This document shows, in pieces, positions 1 to 8,993 of a stretch of 64,000 nucleotides of DNA. Origin of the DNA: Clostridia bacterium (GTDB taxonomy: Bacteria > Bacillota > Clostridia > Oscillospirales > Acutalibacteraceae); NCBI GenBank assembly GCA_017428625.1, contig JAFRQM010000011.1:1-64000 (forward strand). Direction: 5' to 3'. Positions within the stretch are counted from its first letter, which is position 1; the number at the start of each line of letters is the position of its first letter. The notes beneath the pieces were generated by a model, which ran no database searches, was not told the origin of the DNA, and saw only the letters and a program-made list of their open reading frames with translations. Both the position numbers and the translations under genes were made by a program.

Positions 1-1067
1 AACAGATTTCAAACGCTCAATTTACATTGGTCGGTAAAGGCGCATACCGAGCGGAAGAAGTTGATGCATTTCTCAAAAACGCAGCTGATTCTTATGAGCA
101 ACTTTCCGCGCAAAATGCAGATCTTATGAAAAAAATGGGTATTCTTGCACAGAAAATTGAAGAATACCGTGCCGAAGAAGATACAATCAAATCAACACTT
201 CTTATAGCAGAACGAACTGCAAAAGCAGTTCGTCAGGAAGCAGAAGATGAAAAGGCGGCAACTATAGCCGCCGCAAAGGCTGAAGGCTCCGAGATTATCG
301 AAGCCGCAAGAAAGAATGCCAAAGATTTTGTTGATAAAACCAAACAGACTGTTCAGGCTTATATTGAAAAAGCTAAAGCCGACGGTCAGTCTGCAGTATC
401 TGCCGCGAATAAATCAGCAGAATCAATTATTGCAGAGGCAAAGAAAAAAGCTTCTGAGATAATCGGCGACAGCGAAAAAAGACTTGCATTTTACACTTCT
501 CAGGCTGCGAGACTTAAAGATGAAGTCGGTAAATATAAAGCATCAGTGGGAGATGTTTGTGAAAAACAGTTGTCATTACTTGATGATATTGCTGATGAAC
601 CCGATATTAAAGACCTTGAACTAAATGCTGACGATGTTTCAGAAGAAATATCTGTTGAAGAAGTTGAAGTTCCCGTTGTTTCAACTGAAGAACTTGAATC
701 GCAGGTTGATGCTGTTGCCGAAGATGTAGAAAACTTCGATTTAACAGATGAGACGGTTGAAATTCCGGTCGAAGATACCGCAGAAGATACAGATGAAACA
801 GAAGATGCAGAAGAAACGGAATCTGAAGATCTGAATGATTCTGACGAAACAGAAGAAGATGTTTCTGTTCAAGATGAAGACGAAGATGTAATTGAAGAAA
901 CTGAAACTGTTTCTGAAGTTGCAGAAGAAGATTCGATTGATAGTATTCAGGAAAACGATGAAAAAGATGATGAAGATGATTTTTCAGGATTCAAAATCAA
1001 TCTTGATGATATTGCTGATGACGATGACGATCAGCAGTCAATTTTCAGCGGATTTTTCGATGACTGA
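1..1067 (+). CDS. DivIVA-family cell-division/septum protein, 5' end cut by window
   Basis: The reading frame is open from the first base, so the true start lies upstream; a TTG at 27 is only an internal codon. The N-terminal part contains the DivIVA signature GAYRAEEVDAFL followed by a long alanine, lysine and glutamate-rich coiled coil (to about residue 190 counted from the TTG). The last 150 or so residues are an acidic, low-complexity tail rich in Glu and Asp, ending with FSGFFDD. DivIVA proteins bind curved membrane at septa and poles and recruit division or wall-growth factors. lspA follows 8 bases downstream on the same strand, as part of a likely cell-envelope operon. The acidic tail is much longer than in typical Bacillus DivIVA. 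The family assignment is solid; the specific role is unknown. Confidence 0.85.
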   Translation, partial: QISNAQFTLVGKGAYRAEEVDAFLKNAADSYEQLSAQNADLMKKMGILAQKIEEYRAEEDTIKSTLLIAERTAKAVRQEAEDEKAATIAAAKAEGSEIIEAARKNAKDFVDKTKQTVQAYIEKAKADGQSAVSAANKSAESIIAEAKKKASEIIGDSEKRLAFYTSQAARLKDEVGKYKASVGDVCEKQLSLLDDIADEPDIKDLELNADDVSEEISVEEVEVPVVSTEELESQVDAVAEDVENFDLTDETVEIPVEDTAEDTDETEDAEETESEDLNDSDETEEDVSVQDEDEDVIEETETVSEVAEEDSIDSIQENDEKDDEDDFSGFKINLDDIADDDDDQQSIFSGFFDD

Positions 1068-1074
1068 TTATTAA

Positions 1075-1563
1075 ATGTTTCAACTGATTTCATTGATTTC
1101 AATCATTGCCCTTGCCGGATTTGATCAAATAATAAAAAGAATAGTGTCAGACTATTTGTCGGAAAACGGAAGCAAAGAGTTTTTATTCGGTTTATTTCGT
1201 CTTAATTATGTTGAAAATACCGGTGCAGCGTTCAGCTCGTTTTCAAACAGCATTGTAGTTTTATCGGTTTTGACATCGGTAATAATCTTTGCTTGTCTTA
1301 TATATCTTATGATGAGAAAATCACCGAGTATAATTGTTACCGTTTCGCTTATTCTTGTTATATCCGGCGGAATCGGGAATATGATTGACAGAGTTTTAAG
1401 AGGCTATGTTATTGATTTTATTGAACCTTTGTTTATGAATTTTGCCGTATTTAATATTGCCGACTGTTTTATTACCGTAGGTGCTTTTATGCTTGCGGGA
1501 TATGAATTATTAATCGGATTTAAAAAGCCCGGCAAAAAAAGCAGAGGTGATAAAAATGCCTGA
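1075..1563 (+). CDS. lspA: Lipoprotein signal peptidase (signal peptidase II)
   Basis: A 162-residue integral membrane aspartyl protease that removes signal peptides from diacylglyceryl-modified prolipoproteins. All family boxes are visible: FDQIIK near the N terminus, NYVENTGAAFS, GGIGNMIDR, then GYVIDF with Asp114 and FNIAD with Asp130. The last two are the catalytic aspartate pair by family knowledge. Four hydrophobic segments fit the usual topology. The start ATG sits 8 bases after the DivIVA stop. The 3' end overlaps the next gene by 8 bases, which suggests translational coupling with the pseudouridine synthase; the lspA-rluD order is common in Firmicutes. Confidence 0.95.
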   Translation: MFQLISLISIIALAGFDQIIKRIVSDYLSENGSKEFLFGLFRLNYVENTGAAFSSFSNSIVVLSVLTSVIIFACLIYLMMRKSPSIIVTVSLILVISGGIGNMIDRVLRGYVIDFIEPLFMNFAVFNIADCFITVGAFMLAGYELLIGFKKPGKKSRGDKNA

Positions 1564-2509
1564 AAACGGTATTGTGATAGGCATTGAAGAACCGATTACT
1601 ATAATTGTTTCTGCTGATGAGTCCGGGCAAAGAATTGATAAAATAATTGTTTCTTCAGTTCCTTCGTTATCCAGGTCATTTATTCAATCGCTTCTTTCGT
1701 CATCCTGTGTATTTGTTGACGGAAAAACCGTTTCAAAAAATTACAGACCCAATGAAGGAGCAGTTATACAGTTTATTGTTCCTTCTCCCCGTGAACTTGA
1801 AGCAGTTCCGCAGAACATTCCTTTGGATGTGAGATACGAAGACAATGATTTATTGGTTGTAAACAAGCCCAGAGGAATGGTTGTTCATCCCGCTGCAGGT
1901 AATCCCGACGGAACACTTGTAAATGCACTGCTTTTTCACTGCGCTGACAATTTATCCGGCATAAACGGCGTTATAAGACCCGGTATTGTTCACAGAATAG
2001 ACAAAGACACAAGCGGGCTTTTGCTTGTTGCAAAAAATGATTTTTCCCATATTTCCCTTGCCGAGCAAATAAAGAATCATACCTTGGACCGCGAATACCG
2101 TGCTGTAGTTCACGGTAAATTGAAAGAAAAATCAGGAGTAATTGACGCGCCGATAGGCAGAAGCACCAAAAACCGTAAAATGATGTGCGTTACCGAGCAT
2201 TATTCACGTCCGGCTGTTACACATTATGAAGTTCTTGATGAAACATCAGATTTTTCTTTTGTTCGACTGAAACTTGAAACAGGCAGAACACATCAGATAA
2301 GAGTTCATATGGCTTATATCGGTCATCCTGTTGCAGGAGACCCTGTTTACGGTCCATCAAACGGAATTAAAAGTCTGAACGGTCAATGTCTTCACGCAGG
2401 TCTTCTCGGTTTTACTCATCCTGTCAGCGGTGAAAGAACTGTTATTAAATCCGAATTGCCTGAATATTTTACGGATTTTTTGAAAAAATCCGGACTGAAT
2501 ATTAAATAA
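1556..2509 (+). CDS. RluA/RluD-family 23S rRNA pseudouridine synthase
   Basis: A 317-residue enzyme that isomerises uridine in RNA, most likely in 23S rRNA. An S4-type RNA-binding domain occupies the first 80 or so residues (RIDKII at its start). The catalytic domain follows, with the HRIDKDTSGLLLVAKN motif in which Asp149 is the nucleophile, and GRTHQIRVHM further on. A GTG at 1547 could extend the frame by three codons, but ATG 1556 is preferred because the AGAGGTG ribosome site lies 7 bases ahead of it. The gene overlaps the 3' end of lspA. RluD (helix 69) is the likeliest specificity, but RluB-independent paralogues with other targets exist. Confidence 0.92.
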   Translation: MPENGIVIGIEEPITIIVSADESGQRIDKIIVSSVPSLSRSFIQSLLSSSCVFVDGKTVSKNYRPNEGAVIQFIVPSPRELEAVPQNIPLDVRYEDNDLLVVNKPRGMVVHPAAGNPDGTLVNALLFHCADNLSGINGVIRPGIVHRIDKDTSGLLLVAKNDFSHISLAEQIKNHTLDREYRAVVHGKLKEKSGVIDAPIGRSTKNRKMMCVTEHYSRPAVTHYEVLDETSDFSFVRLKLETGRTHQIRVHMAYIGHPVAGDPVYGPSNGIKSLNGQCLHAGLLGFTHPVSGERTVIKSELPEYFTDFLKKSGLNIK

Positions 2510-2558
2510 CAGAATATGCGGATTATTCCGCTTATATTAAAATGGAGGTGTCCTCATA

Positions 2559-3401
2559 GTGGATGCAGTTGTAAAAAAACAATTAAAAATCAAAGCCTGC
2601 AATGCCAGAATCGGAATAATTGAAGGTGTATTCAATGCCAAGTCCGGTCATCCGGGCGGTTCGCTGTCTTGTGTTGACATTATCACTTATTTGTATTTTC
2701 ATCAAATGAATGTTGACCCTAAAAATCCTCAGTGGGAAGACAGAGACAGATTTGTTCTTTCAAAAGGTCATTGCGCGCCCGCGCTTTATGCTGTTCTTGC
2801 TCTTAAAGGCTTTTTCCCGGTTGAAGACTTGAAAACACTCAGAAAACCCGATTCTTACCTTCAGGGCCATCCCAGTATGAGATACACTCCCGGTGTAGAT
2901 ATGAGCACCGGCTCATTAGGTCAGGGTATTTCGGTTGCTTGCGGAATGGCGCTCGGCGGTAAACTTTCGGGCAAACCTTTCAGAGTATATACAGTTCTCG
3001 GTGACGGTGAAATTCAGGAAGGTCAGGTTTGGGAAGCTGCAATGTATGCCTCCGCAAAGGGTCTTGACAATCTTTGCGCTGTTGTTGACTTGAACGGTCT
3101 TCAGATTGACGGTTCAATAGCGGATGTCAACTCTCCGTATCCCGTTCCTGAAAAATTCAAAGCGTTCGGATGGAATGTTATTGAGATTTGCGCACACAGT
3201 TTTGATGAAATTGATGCCGCTTTTAAGCAGGCATCCGAATTCAAAGGCAAGCCCTCTGTTATTATTGCAAACAGCGTTAAGGGCAAAGGTGTTTCATTTA
3301 TGGAAAATCAGGTGAATTGGCACGGTGCCGCTCCCAATGCCGAACAGTATGAACAGGCTATGAGCGAACTCAAAGCGCAGCTTGCCGATTTAGAAGCATA
3401 A
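2559..3401 (+). CDS. Transketolase, N-terminal (ThDP-binding) subunit
   Basis: A 280-residue half-transketolase. It carries the thiamine diphosphate and metal-binding region: SGHPGGSLS, LSKGHCAPALYA, GSLGQGISVACGMALG and the GDGEIQEG...N signature. With the next gene it forms the complete enzyme, which moves two-carbon ketol units between sugar phosphates in the non-oxidative pentose phosphate pathway. The start is GTG, chosen because GGAGGTG (2544-2550) lies 8 bases upstream and no ATG is closer. Split transketolases of this kind are usual in Clostridia. Only 25 bases separate it from the second subunit, so the two are certainly co-transcribed. Confidence 0.93.
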   Translation: MDAVVKKQLKIKACNARIGIIEGVFNAKSGHPGGSLSCVDIITYLYFHQMNVDPKNPQWEDRDRFVLSKGHCAPALYAVLALKGFFPVEDLKTLRKPDSYLQGHPSMRYTPGVDMSTGSLGQGISVACGMALGGKLSGKPFRVYTVLGDGEIQEGQVWEAAMYASAKGLDNLCAVVDLNGLQIDGSIADVNSPYPVPEKFKAFGWNVIEICAHSFDEIDAAFKQASEFKGKPSVIIANSVKGKGVSFMENQVNWHGAAPNAEQYEQAMSELKAQLADLEA

Positions 3402-3426
3402 TCTTAAGGGAAAGGAAGTAAACAAA

Positions 3427-4377
3427 ATGGCTGAAGTAGTAAAAATGGCAACTCGCGAAGCATACGGCAAAGCGCTTGTTGAACTTGGCGAGAAAAATGA
3501 TAAAGTAGTTGTTCTTGATGCCGATCTTGCGGCAGCAACAAAAACAGGTATGTTTAAAAAAGCTTTTCCCGACAGATTTATTGATACAGGAATTGCCGAA
3601 GGCAATATGATGTGCGTCGCTGCCGGTCTTTCCACAACCGGCCATATTGTATTTGCCAGTTCATTTGCGATGTTTGCAGCCGGTCGCGCTTTTGAACAGG
3701 TAAGGAATTCTATCGGATATCCTCACCTTAATGTTAAAATCGGCGCAACACACGCAGGCATTTCCGTAGGTGAAGACGGAGCCAGCCATCAGTGCTGTGA
3801 AGATATTGCACTGATGCGTTCAATTCCCGGTATGACAATCATCAACCCTGCCGATGATGTCGAGGCAAGAGCCGCAGTAATAGCAGCTGCCGAGATGGAC
3901 GGTCCCGTTTATCTTAGATTCGGCAGACTTGCTGTTGAAAGATTCAATGACCCTGATAATTATGAATTCAAAATCGGAAAAGCCGTTAAACTCTGTGACG
4001 GATCCGATGTTACAATCTGTGCTACGGGTCTTATGGTTAAAGAAGCTCTTATTGCAAAAGATATTCTTTCATCGGAAGGCATTTCCGCTTCGGTGATTAA
4101 TTTTCATACTATTAAACCTATTGATGAAGAAGCGATTATTGAAGCTTCAAAATCAACGGGTGCAATTGTAACTGCTGAAGAACATAATATTGTCGGCGGT
4201 TTCGGCTCTGCCGTTACAGAAGTTGTTTGCAAAACAGTTCCTGTTCCTGTTCTCAGGGTCGGCGTAGAAGATAAGTTCGGTAAATCCGGTCCTGCAGTTG
4301 AAATGCTTCACATTTACGGTCTTGACGCAGCTAATATTGTTGCTAAGGCAAAAGCGGCAATTTCTATGAAACAATAA
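3427..4377 (+). CDS. Transketolase, C-terminal (pyrimidine-binding) subunit
   Basis: A 316-residue partner of the preceding subunit. The pyrimidine-binding domain shows FIDTGIAEGNMM, where Glu58 is the catalytic glutamate that activates the thiamine. The C-terminal transketolase domain begins around residue 190. The length matches stand-alone clostridial C-terminal subunits. A purine-rich ribosome site (GGGAAAGGAAG) precedes the ATG. The nearest neighbours downstream, a coiled-coil DivIVA-like protein and a fumarase subunit, do not suggest an additional role. A 1-deoxyxylulose-5-phosphate synthase is unlikely because that enzyme is a single long chain. Confidence 0.93.
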   Translation: MAEVVKMATREAYGKALVELGEKNDKVVVLDADLAAATKTGMFKKAFPDRFIDTGIAEGNMMCVAAGLSTTGHIVFASSFAMFAAGRAFEQVRNSIGYPHLNVKIGATHAGISVGEDGASHQCCEDIALMRSIPGMTIINPADDVEARAAVIAAAEMDGPVYLRFGRLAVERFNDPDNYEFKIGKAVKLCDGSDVTICATGLMVKEALIAKDILSSEGISASVINFHTIKPIDEEAIIEASKSTGAIVTAEEHNIVGGFGSAVTEVVCKTVPVPVLRVGVEDKFGKSGPAVEMLHIYGLDAANIVAKAKAAISMKQ

Positions 4378-4397
4378 TTTTTTCATACGGTGATATT

Positions 4398-4916
4398 ATG
4401 GCATCCGGTCAGATACTCAGACGCGCTTTTTTCGGCGGATTCAAAAGAGAAGACGTAATTGATTATGTAGAAAAACTTCAAATTAAACTGTCTGACTCTC
4501 AGAAAACGGCAGAATCATTGAGATTAAAAGCAGATAATGTAGATAAAAATGAATCGGTTATCTGCTCCCTGAACAATGAAATTGAAAAACTGAGAATAGA
4601 AAATGATACAAATCAGAACACAATTCAATCGTTAAATGAACGGATTATTTCAGAGCAGGCTGTTTTTGACAATATCCGAAACATTTGCGATGAATTTGAA
4701 AAAAATAGAAGTGACTTTGAAAATCTTATCAATTCAACTAATCTTAAAAAAACCGATAAACTGACCGATGCTTTGAAATCTTTAATTGTTTATCTTGATT
4801 CCGTTTCTTCAAATTTTGACACGGATTATTTTGACAATGACCAGTTCAGATTTGATGTTGACGGTCTGACAAAAGTTGAAGAAGAATTCCTCAGCAAAAA
4901 GTTTTCTGAAGAATAA
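4398..4916 (+). CDS. DivIVA-like coiled-coil protein
   Basis: A 172-residue hydrophilic protein. The N-terminal motif RRAFFGGFKREDVIDYVEKLQ resembles the short DivIVA membrane-binding module (hydrophobic patch then an acidic EDVxxYxE helix). It is followed by about 80 residues of predicted coiled coil and an acidic tail. Function is not known; by analogy it may bind membrane and act in division or cell shape. The ribosome site is weak (GGTGAT). The gene lies 20 bases after the transketolase and 10 bases before the fumarase subunit, so it is in the same transcription unit. It is the second DivIVA-type gene in the first 5 kb. Confidence 0.6.
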   Translation: MASGQILRRAFFGGFKREDVIDYVEKLQIKLSDSQKTAESLRLKADNVDKNESVICSLNNEIEKLRIENDTNQNTIQSLNERIISEQAVFDNIRNICDEFEKNRSDFENLINSTNLKKTDKLTDALKSLIVYLDSVSSNFDTDYFDNDQFRFDVDGLTKVEEEFLSKKFSEE

Positions 4917-4926
4917 GGTATAACAA

Positions 4927-5451
4927 ATGGCTGAATTCTCAATTAAAACAGAAGAAATAAAAGATTACAGCAGTATTCTCAATGCAGGCGATACAGTAAA
5001 ACTTTCCGGCGTTGTTTACACATCGAGAGATGCCGCACATAAAAGGATATTTGAAATTCTTGAAAACGGCGGTGAACTGCCATTTGATTTATCCGGTGCT
5101 TCGATTTACTATGCAGGCCCGACACCTACACCCGAAGGCGGAATAATCGGCAGTTGCGGCCCCACAACTTCTGGAAGAATGGATAAATTTGCACCGAAAC
5201 TTCTTGATTTAGGTCTTGCGTCTATGATAGGCAAAGGTCCACGCAGCAAAGAAGTTTGTGATGCAATAGTTCGTAATAATGCCGTTTATTTCTGCGCTAT
5301 CGGCGGTGCAGGGGCTCTGTGCTCAAAAAGTATTGAATCCTGCGAAGAAATTGCCTTTTTTGATTTGGGCTGTGAGAGCGTAAAAAAACTCGTATTTAAA
5401 GATTTTCCGGTAATTGTCGGCATTGATTGTCACGGCGGCAATTTGTTTTAA
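4927..5451 (+). CDS. Class I fumarate hydratase / tartrate dehydratase, beta subunit
   Basis: A 174-residue protein that matches the C-terminal half of Fe-S hydro-lyases (FumA, TtdB). The diagnostic stretch is YYAGPTPTPEGG, then GSCGPTTSGRMD and GKGPRSKEV. This subunit supplies substrate-binding residues, while the alpha subunit carries the [4Fe-4S] cluster; together they interconvert fumarate and malate or act on tartrate. The alpha subunit is normally adjacent but is not found anywhere in this window. The ATG follows the previous stop by 10 bases with an AAGGTA site. It is the last gene before a strong hairpin terminator. Confidence 0.85.
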   Translation: MAEFSIKTEEIKDYSSILNAGDTVKLSGVVYTSRDAAHKRIFEILENGGELPFDLSGASIYYAGPTPTPEGGIIGSCGPTTSGRMDKFAPKLLDLGLASMIGKGPRSKEVCDAIVRNNAVYFCAIGGAGALCSKSIESCEEIAFFDLGCESVKKLVFKDFPVIVGIDCHGGNLF

Positions 5452-5458
5452 AACAGCA

Positions 5459-5493
5459 GGAGCAATTATCAATCAATAATTGCTCCTTATTAT
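5459..5493 (+). terminator. Intrinsic terminator, probably bidirectional
   Basis: A perfect 11-bp stem, GGAGCAATTAT (5459-5469) with ATAATTGCTCC (5476-5486), has a six-base loop and is followed by TTATTATTATT. It closes the operon from the DivIVA gene to the fumarase subunit and lies 11 bases from the stop of the convergent permease gene. Confidence 0.85.
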
Positions 5494-5497
5494 TATT

Positions 5498-6661
5498 CTA
5501 TTCTGTTATTCGTTTTTTCTTTATATTTATTATTTTATAACCTGCACTGATAAAAGCTGCAATAACAATTCCTGTTTCCGGGTTTATAACCATAATAATT
5601 GTAATGACGCAAATAAATGCGATTATGCCGGTTATGCCTGATGTAAATGCAGATTTTAAATAACTCCAGATGTTTTGCTGCCACATACCGATTATCAGTA
5701 TTACGGCGCACGTAGAAACAGGCGTTCTGCCAATCGGTTTATTTAAAAATACTATTATTAATGAACATAATATCGAGCATGAAACAGCAGTTATTATTTT
5801 TGTAATAATGCTGTTTTCTTGCTTTTTTGAAGGGTAGGGCGCTACACAACCTGCAATTGAGCACGCACAAACAAATGCAGATGATAATAATATATTTTTT
5901 TTATTTGCCGGAACATCATCAACAGTAAATCTGTATAAATAAACAAACAGCAACGAAAAACCGCAAATAATACCGCCGAAAATATTTATATTTGAAAAAT
6001 CAATTAAACCTGAATAATAATCGTATGTTCCGATTTCGTTTATGGGCGAAATTATGTTTCCGGGAATAAGAATTATATTCAACGGTATTGTAATTACAAA
6101 GCACCAGAATGCGGCGGGAATTTTTTTACTTAAGTTTTTAAACTTTCTTCTGTAAACAATCATTACAACCAAAACTATTGTGCCGTAAAGAACCCCGCGC
6201 CAGTTGCCGTGAAAACCAAGTGAACGGTAAGATTTTAACATTTCAACAACATTTTTGCCGACCGCGCCGATTCCGAAATAATCTGTGGTCTGCATAACTG
6301 TCATATATAGAGTAAATCCCAGCATTACTGCCGCTGTTACCGGTGTATATACTGCCGATTTCAGTTTTTCGGTTTTAAGAAAAGATAAAACAACAAGAAG
6401 AACTGCGCATAATAAAACTCCTGCCAAAGCAGTGTTTAAACCGTAAAAAGCCGATACACTGTATAAAACAACAAATAATGAAAATGAAGGCAAAAGGCCG
6501 GTAAAAGGATATGCTAAACTGCAGATTACAGCCGAAAACAAACTTGCATTCATTGAAAAAGTAGAACATACGCACATTGATATAACAAGCGGAAGAATGC
6601 GTGTCATATTAAAAAAACCATCCGTAAAACCGGAAAATATCTCTTTTGATTTGTCTGTCAT
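5498..6661 (-). CDS. SulP-like (SLC26/UraA-fold) membrane transporter without STAS domain
   Basis: A 387-residue, very hydrophobic protein with about ten to twelve membrane segments. The stretch TAAVMLGFTLYMTVMQTTDYFG resembles the conserved central region of SulP anion transporters and related nucleobase permeases, and a late INPETGIVIAAF segment fits the last transmembrane part of the core. There is no cytoplasmic STAS domain after the membrane region, whereas typical SulP proteins have one. The substrate cannot be read from the sequence. It is transcribed alone, convergent with the upstream operon. Family membership is an inference from motif pattern and hydrophobicity only. Confidence 0.5.
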   Translation of the reverse strand: MTDKSKEIFSGFTDGFFNMTRILPLVISMCVCSTFSMNASLFSAVICSLAYPFTGLLPSFSLFVVLYSVSAFYGLNTALAGVLLCAVLLVVLSFLKTEKLKSAVYTPVTAAVMLGFTLYMTVMQTTDYFGIGAVGKNVVEMLKSYRSLGFHGNWRGVLYGTIVLVVMIVYRRKFKNLSKKIPAAFWCFVITIPLNIILIPGNIISPINEIGTYDYYSGLIDFSNINIFGGIICGFSLLFVYLYRFTVDDVPANKKNILLSSAFVCACSIAGCVAPYPSKKQENSIITKIITAVSCSILCSLIIVFLNKPIGRTPVSTCAVILIIGMWQQNIWSYLKSAFTSGITGIIAFICVITIIMVINPETGIVIAAFISAGYKIINIKKKRITE

Positions 6662-6689
6662 AATCTACCTCTAAGTAAAAACTGCAAAT

Positions 6690-6718
6690 AGTTTACAATA
6701 AATTTCAGAAATATACAA
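6690..6718 (-). promoter_or_regulatory. Possible sigma-A promoter of the permease gene
   Basis: On the minus strand TTGTAT (-35) and TAAACT (-10) are spaced by 17 bases, about 30 bases ahead of the permease start codon. Both boxes deviate from consensus. Confidence 0.4.
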
Positions 6719-6802
6719 GCAAAGAATAAAATAACTCTTAAAAATGTAGAAAAAAACATAAATATATGTTAATATATTTTTACTTTATTATCGGAGAATA
6801 CA

Positions 6803-7801
6803 ATGAACAGTAAAAAAGCTAAAAAAATCGCTACATGGATTATTGTGCCCCTTATGGCACTGATTTTTATTCTTGATATTTCTACAGTTGTTTTATTCAA
6901 TAAATACTGTAAAAGAATAAATATTGAAAAAGAACAGTTTGATTATTCAAACGGCGATGACCGTATTCATTTTCTTAACACAGCCAACTCAGACGCAATT
7001 CTGATTGAAAGCAACGGAAAGTTTGCATTGATTGACTCCGGCGAAGGCAATAATAACCCCAGAAGAAAAACCGAATACAAAGGTTATGAAGAAGAAACCG
7101 TTGATTACATTTTAAAAACCTGTATGGATGAAAGCGGAACAGCCCGTCTCTCTTTTATTCTCGGTACACATTGCCACTATGATCACATAGGCTCATTTCA
7201 CGCAATTATCACCAATGAGAATATTAAAATAGATAAAGCATATTTTAAAGGCTGCGATGAGAATATGTTCAGCAAATATGATTTTAAATGGGGCCTTACC
7301 GAAACTTATAATCAGATTATTGAAGACCTGAATGACAAAAATGTCCCGGTTATTCACAATCTTCCCGATGAGCCTTTTATATTCGGAGATTTTACAATTC
7401 AGTTTTTTAACACTGTTAATTCTCCGGATTTGGCAGGCAAAGGTGAGAACTCTGAAAGTGTCGGGGTAAAAGTAACAAAAGGCAAAAAAGTAGCTTTTCT
7501 TGCCGCAGACATAACAAGACCGAGCGGAGTTGAAGATTTGGTAGCCGATAAAGTCGGCGATATAGACTTGTTAAAAATCGGTCATCACGGTTATTACGGT
7601 TCTTCTTCAATGAAATTTCTTAAAGTATTAAAGCCTGAAATTGCAATAGTTACAAATCATCTCGGTAAAGTTTATCCGAATGTTAAGTGGAATCTTGTAA
7701 TGGTTGCAAAATGCCCGTTTTTTGCAACTTATGATAATAACGGAATTATTGCCTCATTTACGGATTCTGACAAAATAGTTCTTACAAATCAAATATACTG
7801 A
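6803..7801 (+). CDS. Membrane-anchored metallo-beta-lactamase-fold hydrolase (ComEC/Rec2 C-terminal type)
   Basis: A 332-residue protein with one N-terminal membrane segment (about residues 10-35) and an extracellular MBL-fold domain. The metal-binding motif is HCHYDH at residues 123-128. A later ADIT and [11 protein letters not shown] give further metal ligands in the pattern of the ComEC/Rec2 hydrolase domain. Such domains hydrolyse phosphodiester bonds; the free-standing anchored forms are poorly characterised and may act on extracellular nucleic acid. It lacks the ComEC channel, so a direct role in DNA uptake is not implied. A cyclophilin gene follows 13 bases downstream, so the two are probably co-transcribed. 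Confidence 0.8.
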   Translation: MNSKKAKKIATWIIVPLMALIFILDISTVVLFNKYCKRINIEKEQFDYSNGDDRIHFLNTANSDAILIESNGKFALIDSGEGNNNPRRKTEYKGYEEETVDYILKTCMDESGTARLSFILGTHCHYDHIGSFHAIITNENIKIDKAYFKGCDENMFSKYDFKWGLTETYNQIIEDLNDKNVPVIHNLPDEPFIFGDFTIQFFNTVNSPDLAGKGENSESVGVKVTKGKKVAFLAADITRPSGVEDLVADKVGDIDLLKIGHHGYYGSSSMKFLKVLKPEIAIVTNHLGKVYPNVKWNLVMVAKCPFFATYDNNGIIASFTDSDKIVLTNQIY

Positions 7802-7814
7802 AAGGAAATATAAA

Positions 7815-8408
7815 ATGAGTAAACAGATTAGAAAACCTGTTAAAGGTGATATCACTGCGGTTATGAAAACAAACAAAGGAGATATTAAAATCGTCTTTTT
7901 CCCCGACGCTGCAGAAAAAACAGTTGAGAATTTTGTTACCCACGCAAAAAACGGTTATTATGACGGCGTTGTTTTTCACAGAGTTATTAATGACTTTATG
8001 ATTCAGGGCGGTGATCCCACCGCAACCGGCAGAGGCGGTGAAAGCATCTGGGGCAGACCGTTTGAAGATGAGTTCAGCGTAGATTACCATAATATACGCG
8101 GCGCTTTGTCAATGGCTAACGCCGGTCCTGATACAAACGGCAGTCAGTTTTTTATTGTTCAGGCAAAAACAGTTAATTCCTCATTATTGCAGCAAATGAA
8201 ACAATACCCCGAAAGTTTTCCCGAAGATACAGTTAACGATTATGAAAAACTCGGCGGAACACCGCACCTTGATTTCAGACACACCGTTTTCGGTCAGGTT
8301 TATGAAGGCTTGGATGTTGTTGATAAAATTGCCTCTGTTCAAACAGATTCAAGAGACAAACCGCTTGATGATGTTGTTATTCTCGGCGTTGATATTGAAG
8401 AAGTATAA
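7815..8408 (+). CDS. Cyclophilin-type peptidyl-prolyl cis-trans isomerase
   Basis: A 197-residue cytoplasmic isomerase with no signal peptide. Family motifs are clear: [16 protein letters not shown] (with the catalytic Arg), [31 protein letters not shown] and [15 protein letters not shown]. It catalyses isomerisation of peptide bonds before proline during folding. It has an insertion of roughly 25 residues between the NGSQFFI strand and the HTVFG motif, common in clostridial homologues. An AAGGAAAT ribosome site precedes the ATG. It sits directly behind the MBL-fold gene and converges on rfbC. Confidence 0.93.
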   Translation: MSKQIRKPVKGDITAVMKTNKGDIKIVFFPDAAEKTVENFVTHAKNGYYDGVVFHRVINDFMIQGGDPTATGRGGESIWGRPFEDEFSVDYHNIRGALSMANAGPDTNGSQFFIVQAKTVNSSLLQQMKQYPESFPEDTVNDYEKLGGTPHLDFRHTVFGQVYEGLDVVDKIASVQTDSRDKPLDDVVILGVDIEEV

Positions 8409-8441
8409 AAGCCACCCAGAATAATCCGAATGGCATATTTG

Positions 8442-8993
8442 TTAATATTTAAAATGTATGTCGCTGTTTTTCAAAAGAGGAGCAGCGGCATCTTTGTCTG
8501 AAATTACAGGGTTTTCAACAGGCCATTCAACGCCTATATCGGGGTCATGGTAGCAAACGCTCCTGTCATTTTCAGGTGAGTAAAACGCGTCTGCCTTATA
8601 AAGAACTTCAACATCCGGGGTAAGCGTAACAAATCCGTGAAGAAAACCGCGTGGAATAAAAAACTGTTTTTTGTTATCTTCGCTCAATTCAATACCATAC
8701 CATTTTAAATATGTAGGCGAACACTCACGGATATCTACAGCAACATCAAATATTTTTCCCCTTGTGCATGTTAGCAGTTTTGCCTGAGCATCAGGGTTTT
8801 TCTGGCAGTGAAGCCCTCTTAATGTGCCTTTCTGAGAGGAATAAGAACGGTTATCCTGCACAAAGTCTGCTGTTATTCCGAATTCTTCAAGAGTTCTTTT
8901 TGAATATGATTCATAAAACCATCCTCGGTTGTCGCCGAAAACCTTCGGCTCAAGTATAATTAAACCGTCAATTCCGGTTTTTATAAGATTCAT
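8442..8993 (-). CDS. rfbC: dTDP-4-dehydrorhamnose 3,5-epimerase
   Basis: A 183-residue cupin enzyme of the RmlC family, which epimerises C3 and C5 of dTDP-4-keto-6-deoxyglucose in dTDP-L-rhamnose synthesis. Visible signatures are [28 protein letters not shown] (catalytic His) and the [15 protein letters not shown] segment with the catalytic Tyr. Length is normal. Its start overlaps the stop of rfbA by four bases (ATGA), so the two are translationally coupled. rfbB lies 13 kb away on the other strand, and no rfbD reductase is present in the window. Confidence 0.95.
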   Translation of the reverse strand: MNLIKTGIDGLIILEPKVFGDNRGWFYESYSKRTLEEFGITADFVQDNRSYSSQKGTLRGLHCQKNPDAQAKLLTCTRGKIFDVAVDIRECSPTYLKWYGIELSEDNKKQFFIPRGFLHGFVTLTPDVEVLYKADAFYSPENDRSVCYHDPDIGVEWPVENPVISDKDAAAPLLKNSDIHFKY

